Positions 51,464-60,650 of a DNA stretch of 64,000 bases are shown here, one piece after another. A program made the translations under genes and the position numbers. The stretch is from Pontibacillus yanchengensis. Its GTDB lineage: Bacteria > Bacillota > Bacilli > Bacillales > BH030062. How positions within the stretch are numbered: the stretch's first letter is position 1; each line of letters opens with the position of its first letter. Where the stretch lies: positions 992,001 to 1,056,000 of the forward strand of contig NZ_WMEU01000001.1 in assembly GCF_009856295.1 (NCBI RefSeq). The letters are read 5' to 3'. Below the pieces are notes generated by a model, which worked only from the letters and a program-made list of their open reading frames with translations, was not told the origin of the DNA and ran no database searches.

Positions 51464-51667
51464 ATGAGTCTCATCGGTAGTAGTTTCTACATATGTGCAA
51501 CGCTTTTGTTTATCTACTGGTTAGTAACGTTGAACGACACCTCGTTACCCTGGGGGGAAGATACATTTATGACTGCTATTGGGTTGCTCCTTGCAATTAT
51601 GGTTACTTCAGTTGCATGTTTTATATGCTTTTTCATTACTGGTTTAGCAAAAACTCAACCCCTATAA
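51464..51667 (+). CDS. small two-helix membrane protein, unknown
   Basis: A 67-residue protein with two hydrophobic segments (SFYICATLLFIYWLV; IGLLLAIMVTSVACFICFFI). The ribosome site is poor, and the upstream partner gene is broken, so expression is uncertain. No family recognised. Together with the pseudogene it forms a small plus-strand unit in an otherwise minus-strand region, flanked by repeats R4 and R5. Confidence 0.45.
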   Translation: MSLIGSSFYICATLLFIYWLVTLNDTSLPWGEDTFMTAIGLLLAIMVTSVACFICFFITGLAKTQPL

Positions 51668-51668
51668 A

Positions 51669-51779
51669 AGTGCCAGACCCCCACCGCTTCACAGTATCAC
51701 TACAACACCAATTGGGGGGGGCTAGCACTTTTTCAGTTGCAAAAGTGAGATGAGGAACCTGTCTCCCTCATCACACTGG
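51669..51779. repeat. GGGACAGG-type repeat overlapping the GH32 stop (locus R5)
   Basis: AGTGCCAGACCCCC at its left pairs with GGGGGGCTAGCACT; the right end is GTGAGATGAGGAACCTGTCTC followed by CCTCATCACAC. The last part contains the stop codon of the GH32 gene (51771-51773). Confidence 0.75.
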
Positions 51780-53216
51780 GGTATGAATAGTACCGTTTAC
51801 TTTAATCATTCTGTCTTTTGTAAAGAAAGATAAACGTTCGCAAGCTTGGTCTGGGTAAACTAAACTTGTTAATGCGTATTCCCCTTCTTGTAGAAATAGT
51901 TCAATAGAAGAAGAATCAATCAATATACTTAGTTGAACCTGTTCACTATCCTCTAGTTCCAAGCCTTGTTCAACCGGAAAATGCTTGGAGAATTCTGTTT
52001 TACCGGAGTTCGTACGATCTACCTTCACCGAATTATTGTTTCTATTAAATAGAATGGTTGTGAATTGTTCGGGGGTATGATGAATATTTAAACCATATTC
52101 TTTAGTCTCACCACCATCTATAGTTACATTCACATCTATATAGGATTCATGTATATCATAAGAGCAAGTTTGGTCAATTTGTTCATCAATGTCTTGCTTT
52201 TTTGTAAAATAGGCATCCAGCTCCTGGACTGGCTCTTGAATCAGTTGATATACCCCCTCTTTTTTCTGAAGAGAAAGCGTTCTTGGAACCGTCATCTGAC
52301 TTCTCCAACCATCAGTCGGTACTTCATTTGCGTATAACCAATTGCTCATCCACCCTACATAGATACGTCGACCATCTTCGTTTGGAATATCCGAGAAGCT
52401 TACGCCCGCGTAGTTATCTTTTCCAAAGTCCAACCAATTGACAGAGGCAGGTTCAGGAACAAATGTGGATCCATCAAAATGACCAACAAAGTATTGGGTC
52501 TTGGAACCGATTCCAATCTCCGGTGTATCTCCTGTACTGACAAGCATCACCCACTTGTTCTCATCACTATTTTGAACAGATAATGGAAATAAATCAGGAC
52601 ATTCCCAAACCCCATCATGGCAGCCGATTCCCTCACCAAATTCACTTTCATACTGCCATTCTAGTAGATTAGATGAAGAATATATCGTAATTGTTTGGCC
52701 TGTTGCCAAAACCATTATCCACTTAGATGTTTCCTTATGCCAGAACACTTTTGGATCTCTAAAATCCACTTTTGTTGTTGAAGTAAGGACAGGGTTTCCA
52801 TCATATTTTTTCCAAGTCCGACCATAATCATGACTGTAAGCAAGACTTTGGGTTTCGACAGGATTTTCTCCTTCTTCTCCGTCTAAATGATGAGTGAAGA
52901 TTGCTACAAGCCCTGGTTTATCCGGGAAAAATCCTGTCGTATTCTCCCTATCTACGACCGCACTACCTGAGAATATCATCCCATGTTCATCTGGATGTAG
53001 AGCGATATCGAGTTCTTCCCAATGGATTAAATCTTTACTGACTGCATGACCCCAATGCATTGGGCCCCACACGCTACTGTAAGGATGATACTGGAAAAAT
53101 AGGTGATACTCTTCTTCGAAATAAACGAGTCCATTTGGGTCATTCATCCAATTTTCATTCGGTGCAAAGTGTAAGTATGGCCTATATGCTTGTGCATGAT
53201 TAGTTGTCATATTCAT
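51771..53216 (-). CDS. GH32 beta-fructofuranosidase / sucrose-6-phosphate hydrolase
   Basis: A 481-residue GH32 enzyme: nucleophile Asp in NWMNDPNGLVY, RDPKVFWH, acid/base Glu in WECPDLFPL, and the C-terminal beta-sandwich (DSSSIELFLQEGEY). No signal peptide, so it works inside the cell on an imported fructoside or its phosphate. ATG at 53216 with GGAGG five bases ahead is preferred to the upstream in-frame codon. It follows the ABC permease genes by 27 bp, and its stop codon lies within repeat R5. Confidence 0.92.
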   Translation of the reverse strand: MNMTTNHAQAYRPYLHFAPNENWMNDPNGLVYFEEEYHLFFQYHPYSSVWGPMHWGHAVSKDLIHWEELDIALHPDEHGMIFSGSAVVDRENTTGFFPDKPGLVAIFTHHLDGEEGENPVETQSLAYSHDYGRTWKKYDGNPVLTSTTKVDFRDPKVFWHKETSKWIMVLATGQTITIYSSSNLLEWQYESEFGEGIGCHDGVWECPDLFPLSVQNSDENKWVMLVSTGDTPEIGIGSKTQYFVGHFDGSTFVPEPASVNWLDFGKDNYAGVSFSDIPNEDGRRIYVGWMSNWLYANEVPTDGWRSQMTVPRTLSLQKKEGVYQLIQEPVQELDAYFTKKQDIDEQIDQTCSYDIHESYIDVNVTIDGGETKEYGLNIHHTPEQFTTILFNRNNNSVKVDRTNSGKTEFSKHFPVEQGLELEDSEQVQLSILIDSSSIELFLQEGEYALTSLVYPDQACERLSFFTKDRMIKVNGTIHTPV

Positions 53217-53242
53217 GTATTCCTCCATTTATTCGTGTACTT

Positions 53243-54085
53243 TTACTTGATTCCTGTTCCAGATCCGCCAAGTCCTTGTAAGATATACCGTTGAGCGATG
53301 ATATATACGATGACTAATGGAATCGTAGAAATAGTCAAAATGGCCATAACCTGATTTGTATAAACAGGCGGCGTAGAATTAATATTTGTAATCGCTACCT
53401 GAAGGGGGTACTTACTCGAATCGGTTAATACCATTAATGGCCATAAGTAATCATTCCAACTTGCAATAAACGATAGTGTTCCTACTGTGGCAATTGCAGG
53501 CTTAGACATTGGTAATACGATTCTCCAAAATATAGTCCAGTAGTTGGCTCCATCCAACTTTACCGACTCGATGATTTCATCTGGCACGGCCATAAAGAAA
53601 TTCCTGAATAGGTAGATAAAAAACATGTTGGCAATCATCGGTAAAATTACCGCAAGTCGTGTATTTAATATCCCTAAGTCATGGGCAACTGTAAATTGGG
53701 TGATGATCAACGTTTCAACGGGAACAATCAATAGTGCGATTAACACTCCAAACAGTACTTTTTTGCCTTTAAAATCAAACTTAGCAAACGCATACCCTGC
53801 CATTGCATTGATTAAGATGGAACCTGCAGTAACAGCTATGGAATAAGTTATACTGTTGAACACATACTTCAGAACATTAAATCGATCGAATAATTCTTGA
53901 TAGGTCGTGAACCAATCTGACGGATTCAAAGATGGAATCATAGACTGAATACCACCCATATCCGAATAGACTTCCGACTCTGGTTTCATAGAAGAGGCGA
54001 TCATCCATATTAGAGGAAAGATAAAGATACATGCCAATAAGATTAATAACACGTATTCAATTATCTTTTTCAATCGTTTATCCAT
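53243..54085 (-). CDS. ABC sugar transporter permease (MalG type)
   Basis: A 280-residue permease with six membrane segments and the EAA-loop motif ESVKLDGANYWTIFWRIVLPMSKPA. The frame opens earlier, but AAGGAGG placed nine bases before the ATG at 54085 decides the start, one base after the stop of the partner permease. Part of a CUT1-type oligosaccharide importer; no ATPase gene is in the window, so a shared MsmX-like ATPase is likely. Confidence 0.93.
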   Translation of the reverse strand: MDKRLKKIIEYVLLILLACIFIFPLIWMIASSMKPESEVYSDMGGIQSMIPSLNPSDWFTTYQELFDRFNVLKYVFNSITYSIAVTAGSILINAMAGYAFAKFDFKGKKVLFGVLIALLIVPVETLIITQFTVAHDLGILNTRLAVILPMIANMFFIYLFRNFFMAVPDEIIESVKLDGANYWTIFWRIVLPMSKPAIATVGTLSFIASWNDYLWPLMVLTDSSKYPLQVAITNINSTPPVYTNQVMAILTISTIPLVIVYIIAQRYILQGLGGSGTGIK

Positions 54086-54086
54086 A

Positions 54087-54962
54087 TTACTCATCCTCCT
54101 TCGAAACTTTACTTTGGATAAGCGTAACAAGACCAATCAATAGTCCAAATACAACGGTCATCGCACTGGCATAACCAATCAGTCGATCTGAAAAACCAGA
54201 TTGATAGATATAATAGACTGGTGTCATCGTCGAGTTCATTGGCCCACCTTGCGTCATAACCATTGGTTGTATGATTAATTTAAAGGAGGCAATCAAGGTC
54301 GTAATCATAATTAAAATGGTAGTAGGCTTTAACAATGGCAATGTGATATGAATAAAGTTTTGCCACTTATTTGCTCCATCAATTTTACTGGCTTCATAGA
54401 CATCAGAAGGAATATTCTGAAGTCCCGCCAGGAAGATAAGCATTTGATAGCCTGCTCCCTGCCATGCTGATACGAATACGATCGTATAAATGGCTTGGTC
54501 CGGACTCGTTAGGAATGGTTGAGGGTCAAATCCTATTTGCATTAAGACTTCATTGATTAATCCCTCGGACGGATTTAATAAATATAGCCAAAGCACAGAA
54601 ATAACAACAAGAGATAATACAACAGGCGCGAAATAAGCCACCTTAAAAAACATATTCCCTCTACGCTGTTTATTAATTAATAAGGCTAGTCCTAGTGCTG
54701 CCCCTACCTGTACAGGAATAACACATAAAACAAAGATAGCGATGTTCTGTAAACTTCTCAAAAAGGTAGGGTCTGAGAAGATTTCAATAAAATTCTCAAA
54801 ACCCACAAAAGTACGATCCTGAGGTGTCAATAAGTAGTAGTCAGTAAAGGAATAATAAATAGCCATAATCGCTGGTATAAGCAAAAATAGTCCAAGTAAT
54901 ACTAATGCTGGTAACAGAAATGAATAGGCTACTATATTATGTTTAGCGTTTATACTTTTCAA
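54087..54962 (-). CDS. ABC sugar transporter permease (MalF type)
   Basis: A 291-residue permease with six membrane segments and the EAA motif YEASKIDGANKWQNFIHITLPLLKP. TTG start at 54962 behind GGGGGTAG. Stop TAA is separated by one base from the start of the second permease, so the two are translated together. Confidence 0.93.
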   Translation of the reverse strand: MKSINAKHNIVAYSFLLPALVLLGLFLLIPAIMAIYYSFTDYYLLTPQDRTFVGFENFIEIFSDPTFLRSLQNIAIFVLCVIPVQVGAALGLALLINKQRRGNMFFKVAYFAPVVLSLVVISVLWLYLLNPSEGLINEVLMQIGFDPQPFLTSPDQAIYTIVFVSAWQGAGYQMLIFLAGLQNIPSDVYEASKIDGANKWQNFIHITLPLLKPTTILIMITTLIASFKLIIQPMVMTQGGPMNSTMTPVYYIYQSGFSDRLIGYASAMTVVFGLLIGLVTLIQSKVSKEDE

Positions 54963-54986
54963 TTTTTCTACCCCCTTTTGAAAAAG

Positions 54987-55017
54987 AATCCGACTTGGGG
55001 TTTCACCAAGCCGGATT
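54987..55017 (-). terminator. attenuator-like hairpin between binding-protein and permease genes
   Basis: AATCCGACTTGG pairs with CCAAGCCGGATT (one mismatch), followed on the minus strand by TTCTTTTT. It would let the binding protein be made in excess of the permeases. Confidence 0.65.
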
Positions 55018-55026
55018 ACTAGTTTG

Positions 55027-56316
55027 TTACTCTAAAGCCTTATCGATTTCCTTAGCCTTTTGATCTAGTAATTTTTGTATATCGTCGTTTTTATCAGGAT
55101 AAGTCAAATCTAAAATGGTTTGCTGGAACACTCTACTCACCTGTGGATATTCAGGTAACACCGGTCTAGCGTGACCAGATTTAGCATTTTGTTCAATTAA
55201 TACTTGCATCTGAGGAGATACTTCTTGTTTCACTTCATCGATAATGGACTTAGAAGCTGGTAAGACACTATTCTCTAAAGAAATTTTCTTAAGATTTTCT
55301 GGTTTTGTCATGAAATCAATAAAGGCTCCAGCTGCTTCTTTTTTCTCGGTAGAGGCAGCCATAGCATATTGCCATGCTCCAGAAGGAGAAACAAGTTCAT
55401 TCGTATCAGGAGATGTTGGATAAGGCATGACACCATATTCTACATCAGGATAGCTGTTCGCCATTTCCGCAATTGTCCAAGAACCAGTTAGTTTTAACGG
55501 ATACTTCCCTGTCTGGAATCCTTTTTCAACAGGTGTTTTCGTTGTATAGCCTTCTGCAACTAAGTCTTGTACAAAGTTCATAGCCTGCACACTCTTATCG
55601 CTATTAAATGTTCCTGTTGCCTTTGTTTTCTCGTCGTTTACAATGTTTCCACCTTGTGACCATAGGAAAGGGGTAAATGCATACATTAACCATTCACTTT
55701 TAGTATCTAATCCCATTTCCACAGCTGGTACATCATATTCTTCCGTTAACGTAGCAGCCAATTCTTTAAATTCTTTCCACGTCCAAGGATCCTCAACTGT
55801 TGGTAGTGTGGATAGATCTACTCCTGCATCCTTTAGCATTTGTTTGTTATAGAAAATACCAACGGACGATTCTGAATAACCTACTGCATATAACTTGTCA
55901 TTATAAGTACCTTGCTCAATAATGCTTGGTAATAAATCATCTTTATTGCTGATATAATCGCCAACCGGAGCAATGATTCCTGACTTCGCATAAGCAGCGG
56001 TATTAGGACCATCCAATGTTAAAACATCTGGTAACGAGTCGGTCGTCAGTGCAGCGTTAATTTTATCTTCATATCCTCCACCGCTTCCGCTTCTAGGTAT
56101 AAACTCCATTTTTGCTGTGTAACCATTCTCATTTTCTTCATTAAACTGATCCACTATGTCTTGCATAGCTTTTGCTTCTGCTGTTTCTTTAGATGTATGG
56201 AACCAAACAGATACTTCATTTTTACTTTCACTAGATGCGTTTTCACTTTCCCCATTACAAGCGGTCATAACCATAGCTATTACTGCACAAATTAACAAAA
56301 CCGAGAATTTTTTCAT
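55027..56316 (-). CDS. ABC sugar-binding lipoprotein
   Basis: A 429-residue extracellular solute-binding protein (family 1 type) with lipobox VMTAC (Cys20). Typical stretches: DIVDQFNEEN, PDVLTLDGPNTAAYAKSG, GIFYNKQMLKDAGVD, FDTKSEW-like region and PVEKGFQTGKYPLKLTGSW. First gene of the importer operon; upstream are a cre/LacI-like site and a long inverted repeat. A galacto-oligosaccharide or fructoside substrate fits the neighbours. Confidence 0.92.
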   Translation of the reverse strand: MKKFSVLLICAVIAMVMTACNGESENASSESKNEVSVWFHTSKETAEAKAMQDIVDQFNEENENGYTAKMEFIPRSGSGGGYEDKINAALTTDSLPDVLTLDGPNTAAYAKSGIIAPVGDYISNKDDLLPSIIEQGTYNDKLYAVGYSESSVGIFYNKQMLKDAGVDLSTLPTVEDPWTWKEFKELAATLTEEYDVPAVEMGLDTKSEWLMYAFTPFLWSQGGNIVNDEKTKATGTFNSDKSVQAMNFVQDLVAEGYTTKTPVEKGFQTGKYPLKLTGSWTIAEMANSYPDVEYGVMPYPTSPDTNELVSPSGAWQYAMAASTEKKEAAGAFIDFMTKPENLKKISLENSVLPASKSIIDEVKQEVSPQMQVLIEQNAKSGHARPVLPEYPQVSRVFQQTILDLTYPDKNDDIQKLLDQKAKEIDKALE

Positions 56317-56405
56317 TTACTTTTCCTCCCCTGATTAATAGATTAAATACCTTATCCAAAAACTAGAAATGAATTCTACCAAAAGTAGAATTACATTCGC
56401 TAACT

Positions 56406-56419
56406 TGTAAGCGCCTAAA
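56406..56419 (-). promoter_or_regulatory. candidate cre/LacI-type operator
   Basis: Minus strand TTTAGGCGCTTACA matches the Bacillus cre consensus TGWAARCGYTWNCW at 12 of 14 positions. It lies about 90 bp upstream of the binding-protein start and next to the LacI-family gene, so either CcpA or the local LacI protein could bind. Confidence 0.5.
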
Positions 56420-56420
56420 C

Positions 56421-56469
56421 AAATAATATGTCATCCGGTTTCATATGTCAACCGGATGACATATTATTT
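56421..56469. repeat. 49-bp inverted repeat (20-bp perfect arms)
   Basis: AAATAATATGTCATCCGGTT (56421-56440) and its exact reverse complement (56450-56469) around TCATATGTC. It lies 116 bp after the LacI-family stop and directly upstream of the cre-like site. It may be the terminator of that gene (TTATTTGTTT follows on the minus strand) or an operator. Confidence 0.7.
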
Positions 56470-56584
56470 ATGAAAATTTTCTCACAATTATACAGGTGTT
56501 TTTGTGAGAATAAAGTTTCGACTAAACCCTACCATGAGACATCGATGTACCTTTAAGGCCAAGTATAAAGTGGAGATGATCCAC

Positions 56585-57559
56585 TTACACTCTGGTTGTC
56601 TCACTCTCAATTAATCTCACAGGTAAAATCGTCTCAAGTGGAAGGCTCTCGTCATCACCATCAATTTGTTTCATTAATAGTTCTAATGCTTTCTGTGCAA
56701 TATTTTCAATAGGCTGTTCCACTGTACTTAATTCCGGAAATATACTTCTTATGGTTTGGGTGCCATCATATCCTATAACTTTCACATTGTCTGGAACAGA
56801 GAGGTTTCTTCTTTTCGCCTCTTGAATCACATTTGAAGCTATCAGATCATCACTAGCGAATATAGCTTCTACTTGAGGATTTTCATCAAAAAGTTGTCCA
56901 ATGACAGGTGAATCCGTCTCCTCTACTTCATATGTAAGTGGCTTAAGATCATGGGCACGCATAACATCTTCATATGCTTTTCTTCTTAAGTTAGCTGGTG
57001 TGTCCAAATCACTTGGACCATTTATATGAATCACTTTTTGACATCCTTGGCGAATAAGCAGTTCTGTAGCCAATTGCCCACCATGATAATTATCACTAGA
57101 TACTACAGGAATCTTACTTGATAGATTTCGATCAATCCCTACTACAGGAAGATTAGTTGACTCATATTCTTCAATCTCTTTATTATGAGCACCTGCAATT
57201 ATTCCATCCACCTGATTTCTTTGAAGCATCTCTAGGTATTCTTTCTCCTTATCTTCACGGCCTTCACTATTGCATAGCAACACTTTATAACCTAAAGAAG
57301 AAGCGATATTTTCCAAATGAAAAATAAGCTGCCCATAAAAAGGATTACTGGTTGTAGGGAAAATAAGCCCTATTAAAAACGTTTTATTAATATATAATGA
57401 ACGAGCCACTTCGTTTGGGTAATACTTCAATTCTTTCATGGCATCATGAACTTTCTTTCTCGTTTCTTCACTTATGTACCCTCGATCATTCAACACTCTC
57501 GAAACAGTCGTGGGCGATACACCTGCAACATTCGCAACATCGGCAATTTTCGGCTTCAC
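56585..57559 (-). CDS. LacI-family transcriptional regulator
   Basis: A 324-residue regulator with the LacI helix-turn-helix at the very start (KPKIADVANVAGVSPTTVSRVL, seen by VSPTTVSRVLNDRGYIS) and a periplasmic-binding-protein-like sensor domain. An earlier ATG at 57598 is in frame, but GGAGGA sits before the GTG at 57559, which places the motif normally. It lies between the ABC importer operon and the GH42/gal operon and may control both. Confidence 0.9.
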   Translation of the reverse strand: MKPKIADVANVAGVSPTTVSRVLNDRGYISEETRKKVHDAMKELKYYPNEVARSLYINKTFLIGLIFPTTSNPFYGQLIFHLENIASSLGYKVLLCNSEGREDKEKEYLEMLQRNQVDGIIAGAHNKEIEEYESTNLPVVGIDRNLSSKIPVVSSDNYHGGQLATELLIRQGCQKVIHINGPSDLDTPANLRRKAYEDVMRAHDLKPLTYEVEETDSPVIGQLFDENPQVEAIFASDDLIASNVIQEAKRRNLSVPDNVKVIGYDGTQTIRSIFPELSTVEQPIENIAQKALELLMKQIDGDDESLPLETILPVRLIESETTRV

Positions 57560-57602
57560 ACTAACACTCCTCCAATCTATATAATTATAGTTTATCATAA
57601 TA

Positions 57603-57735
57603 GTAAGACGAGGAGACAGGTTCCTCGTCTTACATAAATATAGATACCCCTGTTTTGGGTGAGGAACCTGTCCCTCCGTCCCATTCCATATATGATGTGC
57701 CCAGTCCCCTACTGCTTAAGCGGGATTGGCACCTT
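57603..57735. repeat. GGGACAGG-type repeat (locus R6)
   Basis: GTAAGACGAGGAGACAGG and TTCCTCGTCTTAC form a hairpin at 57603-57633; then TGAGGAACCTGTCCCTCCGT and an inner GTGCCCAGTCCCC/GGGATTGGCACC pair. It lies between the GH42 3' end and the LacI gene, reaching the latter's promoter region (TATAAT near 57585 on the minus strand). Confidence 0.75.
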
Positions 57736-57746
57736 AAAAAAAGCGT

Positions 57747-59702
57747 TTATTCAGTTTGCACAATCGTACTCTCATAAGGGGCTAGTGACAGGTGATTCAC
57801 TTCTTTCTCTTGATGTGAATGATTTAAATAAAACGTGTACCGCTCACCATCTACTTGTCTAGTATAGATTTCCACACCTTCAGGAGACTCGTGGTATTCA
57901 ATCTGATGTTTAGTAACAATCGATTTGACTATTTTTCTCAATCCGTCTACATCAACTCCAGCTCCAATGTAGTACGCTTCACCTTCCCCATATGTGTTCT
58001 TTGTAACAGCAGCATAGTCTTGATAAAATGAATCATTGTAGTGATACAAGACTTCTGCACCTTCTGGGATAATCAAATCACGCCATATAGTTGCTGTTGT
58101 TTCCTTTTCAGCTTCTTCGTTCTCACCTTTTAGTGGGATTTGATGCTCTGCTGATAGAGATTCAATTTCCTCCACCCGAATACCCGTAAGGTCTGCGACA
58201 GGTCCTGGTAAGGATTGCCCAAAATAAATCGTATTATCCTTATCCTTCAAACCAGTTCGAAATGAGAACATAACCGTTCCACCAGAATCAGCAAACGCCT
58301 TCAAACGATTTGCTAATTCAGTACTTAATATTTGCATAACGGGGACAAGCACTACTTTATAGGAAGAAAAATCTCGTTCAGCTGGAATAACATCAATGGA
58401 TGTATTCAACTCATAAAATGGCTGGTATAGACGTAATATTTCATTGTTAAAATCAAAATCCTTGCTTTGAATTTGAGAGCGCCAAGCCCAAATGTTCTCA
58501 TAATCATATAAAACCGCTACATCTGCTGTGATAGGTGATTCCAGTAGGGTTTCATAGTCCTTCATTTCAGTAAATACTTCCTGTGCTTCATGATATTTGC
58601 GTCCATAGCGATTATCGTGGTCAACTACACCAAAACAGAATTGCTCAGCACCTCTAGTCATTGCCCGCCAGCGAAAGTACAACATGTTCGAGCAACCATG
58701 GGCAAACGCCTGATACGACCAAAGTTTCGCTTGGTTTGGTCGTGGTAGGTACCCAATCACATCATGCCCTTGCGCACTAATTAGCTCTTCGACAATCCAA
58801 AAGTTTTGCCCCTGTAAACCACGATTAAAATCATGTCCTAAGGCAACGGCTGCAGGGGGGAGAGGTTCTTCAAGGCCACCCCAAACTGGGTAATTATCAT
58901 AAGATACAAAATCCATCGGTCTGAGATTTTCTTCATGATCGAACCATTTATCAAAAAAACCACCGGAAACATTTGTGGTAACTTGTTGATGCTCACCTTT
59001 TTCCTCTTGAATGATTTTCGTCATTTCATGGGTGTACTGGTTAACAGAAAAGGAACGAAAACGTGCCCAATCTAACTTTAGACTTGGATTATGGGTCGTA
59101 ACGGTTGGTCGAGGAGCTGGGATTTCACTGAAATCATTATAGGTTTGCCCCCAAAAAATAGTCCCCCACCGTTCATTTAATTCAGTAATGTCCTCATATT
59201 TTTCTCGTAAGTATGTTTGGAACGCTTGTTCACATTGATTACAATAGCATTGATCACTACCTTCATGACCAAATTCATTATCCACTTGCCACACTACAAT
59301 TGCTTCTTCTTCTGCATAATGCCGCACTAGTTCCCTTGTAATTTGTGCACTATATTTTCGATAAATATCAGAATTAAAGCAATATTGACGACGACCACCG
59401 AACGCTCGAACTGTTCCATATTCATCTTCCGATAGAATTGATGGGTATTGATTTGCTAACCAAGCCGGGAATGTAGCTGTGGGTGTTCCAAACATAACCT
59501 TAAGGTTATGTTCTTTTGCTCGTTCCAAAACACTATCAAAAAAAGTAAAATCAAACTGACCTTCTTTTGGCTCCATCAAGTGCCAGGCGAATTCCCCAAT
59601 CCGTATCATATTTGCACCTAACGCTTTTATCCCCGATAAATCCTCTTCCATTTGATGTGCTGACCAATGTTCTGGATAATAGTCCACTCCAAAATAGCTC
59701 AT
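57747..59702 (-). CDS. GH42 beta-galactosidase
   Basis: A 651-residue GH42 enzyme: start YFGVDYYPEHW, acid/base Glu in WQVDNEFGHEG, zinc-site Cys cluster CYCNQCEQAF, nucleophile Glu in WIVEELISAQG, then the trimerisation and C-terminal domains. No signal peptide; cytosolic hydrolysis of short beta-galactosides. GGAGG in the end of the preceding gene serves the ATG, and the stop/start are adjacent. The released galactose is handled by the Leloir genes directly upstream. Confidence 0.94.
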   Translation of the reverse strand: MSYFGVDYYPEHWSAHQMEEDLSGIKALGANMIRIGEFAWHLMEPKEGQFDFTFFDSVLERAKEHNLKVMFGTPTATFPAWLANQYPSILSEDEYGTVRAFGGRRQYCFNSDIYRKYSAQITRELVRHYAEEEAIVVWQVDNEFGHEGSDQCYCNQCEQAFQTYLREKYEDITELNERWGTIFWGQTYNDFSEIPAPRPTVTTHNPSLKLDWARFRSFSVNQYTHEMTKIIQEEKGEHQQVTTNVSGGFFDKWFDHEENLRPMDFVSYDNYPVWGGLEEPLPPAAVALGHDFNRGLQGQNFWIVEELISAQGHDVIGYLPRPNQAKLWSYQAFAHGCSNMLYFRWRAMTRGAEQFCFGVVDHDNRYGRKYHEAQEVFTEMKDYETLLESPITADVAVLYDYENIWAWRSQIQSKDFDFNNEILRLYQPFYELNTSIDVIPAERDFSSYKVVLVPVMQILSTELANRLKAFADSGGTVMFSFRTGLKDKDNTIYFGQSLPGPVADLTGIRVEEIESLSAEHQIPLKGENEEAEKETTATIWRDLIIPEGAEVLYHYNDSFYQDYAAVTKNTYGEGEAYYIGAGVDVDGLRKIVKSIVTKHQIEYHESPEGVEIYTRQVDGERYTFYLNHSHQEKEVNHLSLAPYESTIVQTE

Positions 59703-60650
59703 TTATAAACCTCCGATTTCCATGGTAAATGTCCATTCATACGAACCATTCGTTGGTATACGAGATACTTTATTTATTTTATCGGCTACATAAACATCGT
59801 CATATACACCTGTGCAGGGTTCTAAGGCAAAATTATAATCGCCTCTGTAACCTCCGTGGGTTTTCCAAACGCCCAAATATGGTACTTTTTCTGGAGGGAA
59901 GGTGTACGTAAGTTTTCGACCTATGTCGGATTGTTCAACACCACACCAACCTTCTTTTAAAGGCTTCGTAAAGTAAAACTTTTCTATATTGCCAGCTTCT
60001 TTACGTTCCATCACTGCTAGATTATGAGGTACATTTGTCTTCTTAGAGGTAGTCATAGGGAAAGTATGAATGTGTCCCCATCCCCCTAAATGTTCGGAAT
60101 CCACTTCCACTGACATTACTTCATTTAAATCTGAAGGCACCACTATGGTCGATTGCTCTGTGATGTTTAGGAGAGCATGAGGCGTCCAAATAAAAGGAAA
60201 ATCAACGTTTCCGGTATTAATAGCCTCATAATAAAAAGATAGCCTTCCCCCATTTAAAGAAACTTGTTTTTTTAACCTATAAGGAAACCTCGGACTTTCT
60301 ACTTGCATGTATATGATTCCTTCATGTTCTTCTACTTCCCATGGCAATGCCCACACTTCGCCGTGATCCGGTATCTCTTCCCAATCATTAGGATGGGGGC
60401 CTTGGTCAATGCCTGGGAACATTTCATCAAAACCACTCGAGTCATAATCTGGGAATGGTGCCCCATATTCGGGTATGGCAAGCGTGTTCTCATTACTTTG
60501 ATATAACCATTCATAGTCTGCTTTTTTATCATATAAGCTTGCTAGTTTCCCTCCATAATCAGGTAAAAAGGTGCAACTTAACATGTTATTTTCAACTACG
60601 ATAGCTCGTAACCCCTTATACGTTGTTCTTCTCGTCCTCTCTTTAATCAT
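59703..60650 (-). CDS. aldose 1-epimerase-like (galactose mutarotase fold) protein
   Basis: A 315-residue beta-sandwich protein related to aldose epimerases (LPDYGGKLASLYDKK, FPGIDQGPHP, WTPHALLNI with a likely catalytic His, ALEPCTGVYDD). It would interconvert anomers of galactose set free by GH42. It overlaps galT by 8 bp and abuts the GH42 gene. It is diverged from classical GalM, so another sugar is possible. Confidence 0.82.
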   Translation of the reverse strand: MIKERTRRTTYKGLRAIVVENNMLSCTFLPDYGGKLASLYDKKADYEWLYQSNENTLAIPEYGAPFPDYDSSGFDEMFPGIDQGPHPNDWEEIPDHGEVWALPWEVEEHEGIIYMQVESPRFPYRLKKQVSLNGGRLSFYYEAINTGNVDFPFIWTPHALLNITEQSTIVVPSDLNEVMSVEVDSEHLGGWGHIHTFPMTTSKKTNVPHNLAVMERKEAGNIEKFYFTKPLKEGWCGVEQSDIGRKLTYTFPPEKVPYLGVWKTHGGYRGDYNFALEPCTGVYDDVYVADKINKVSRIPTNGSYEWTFTMEIGGL

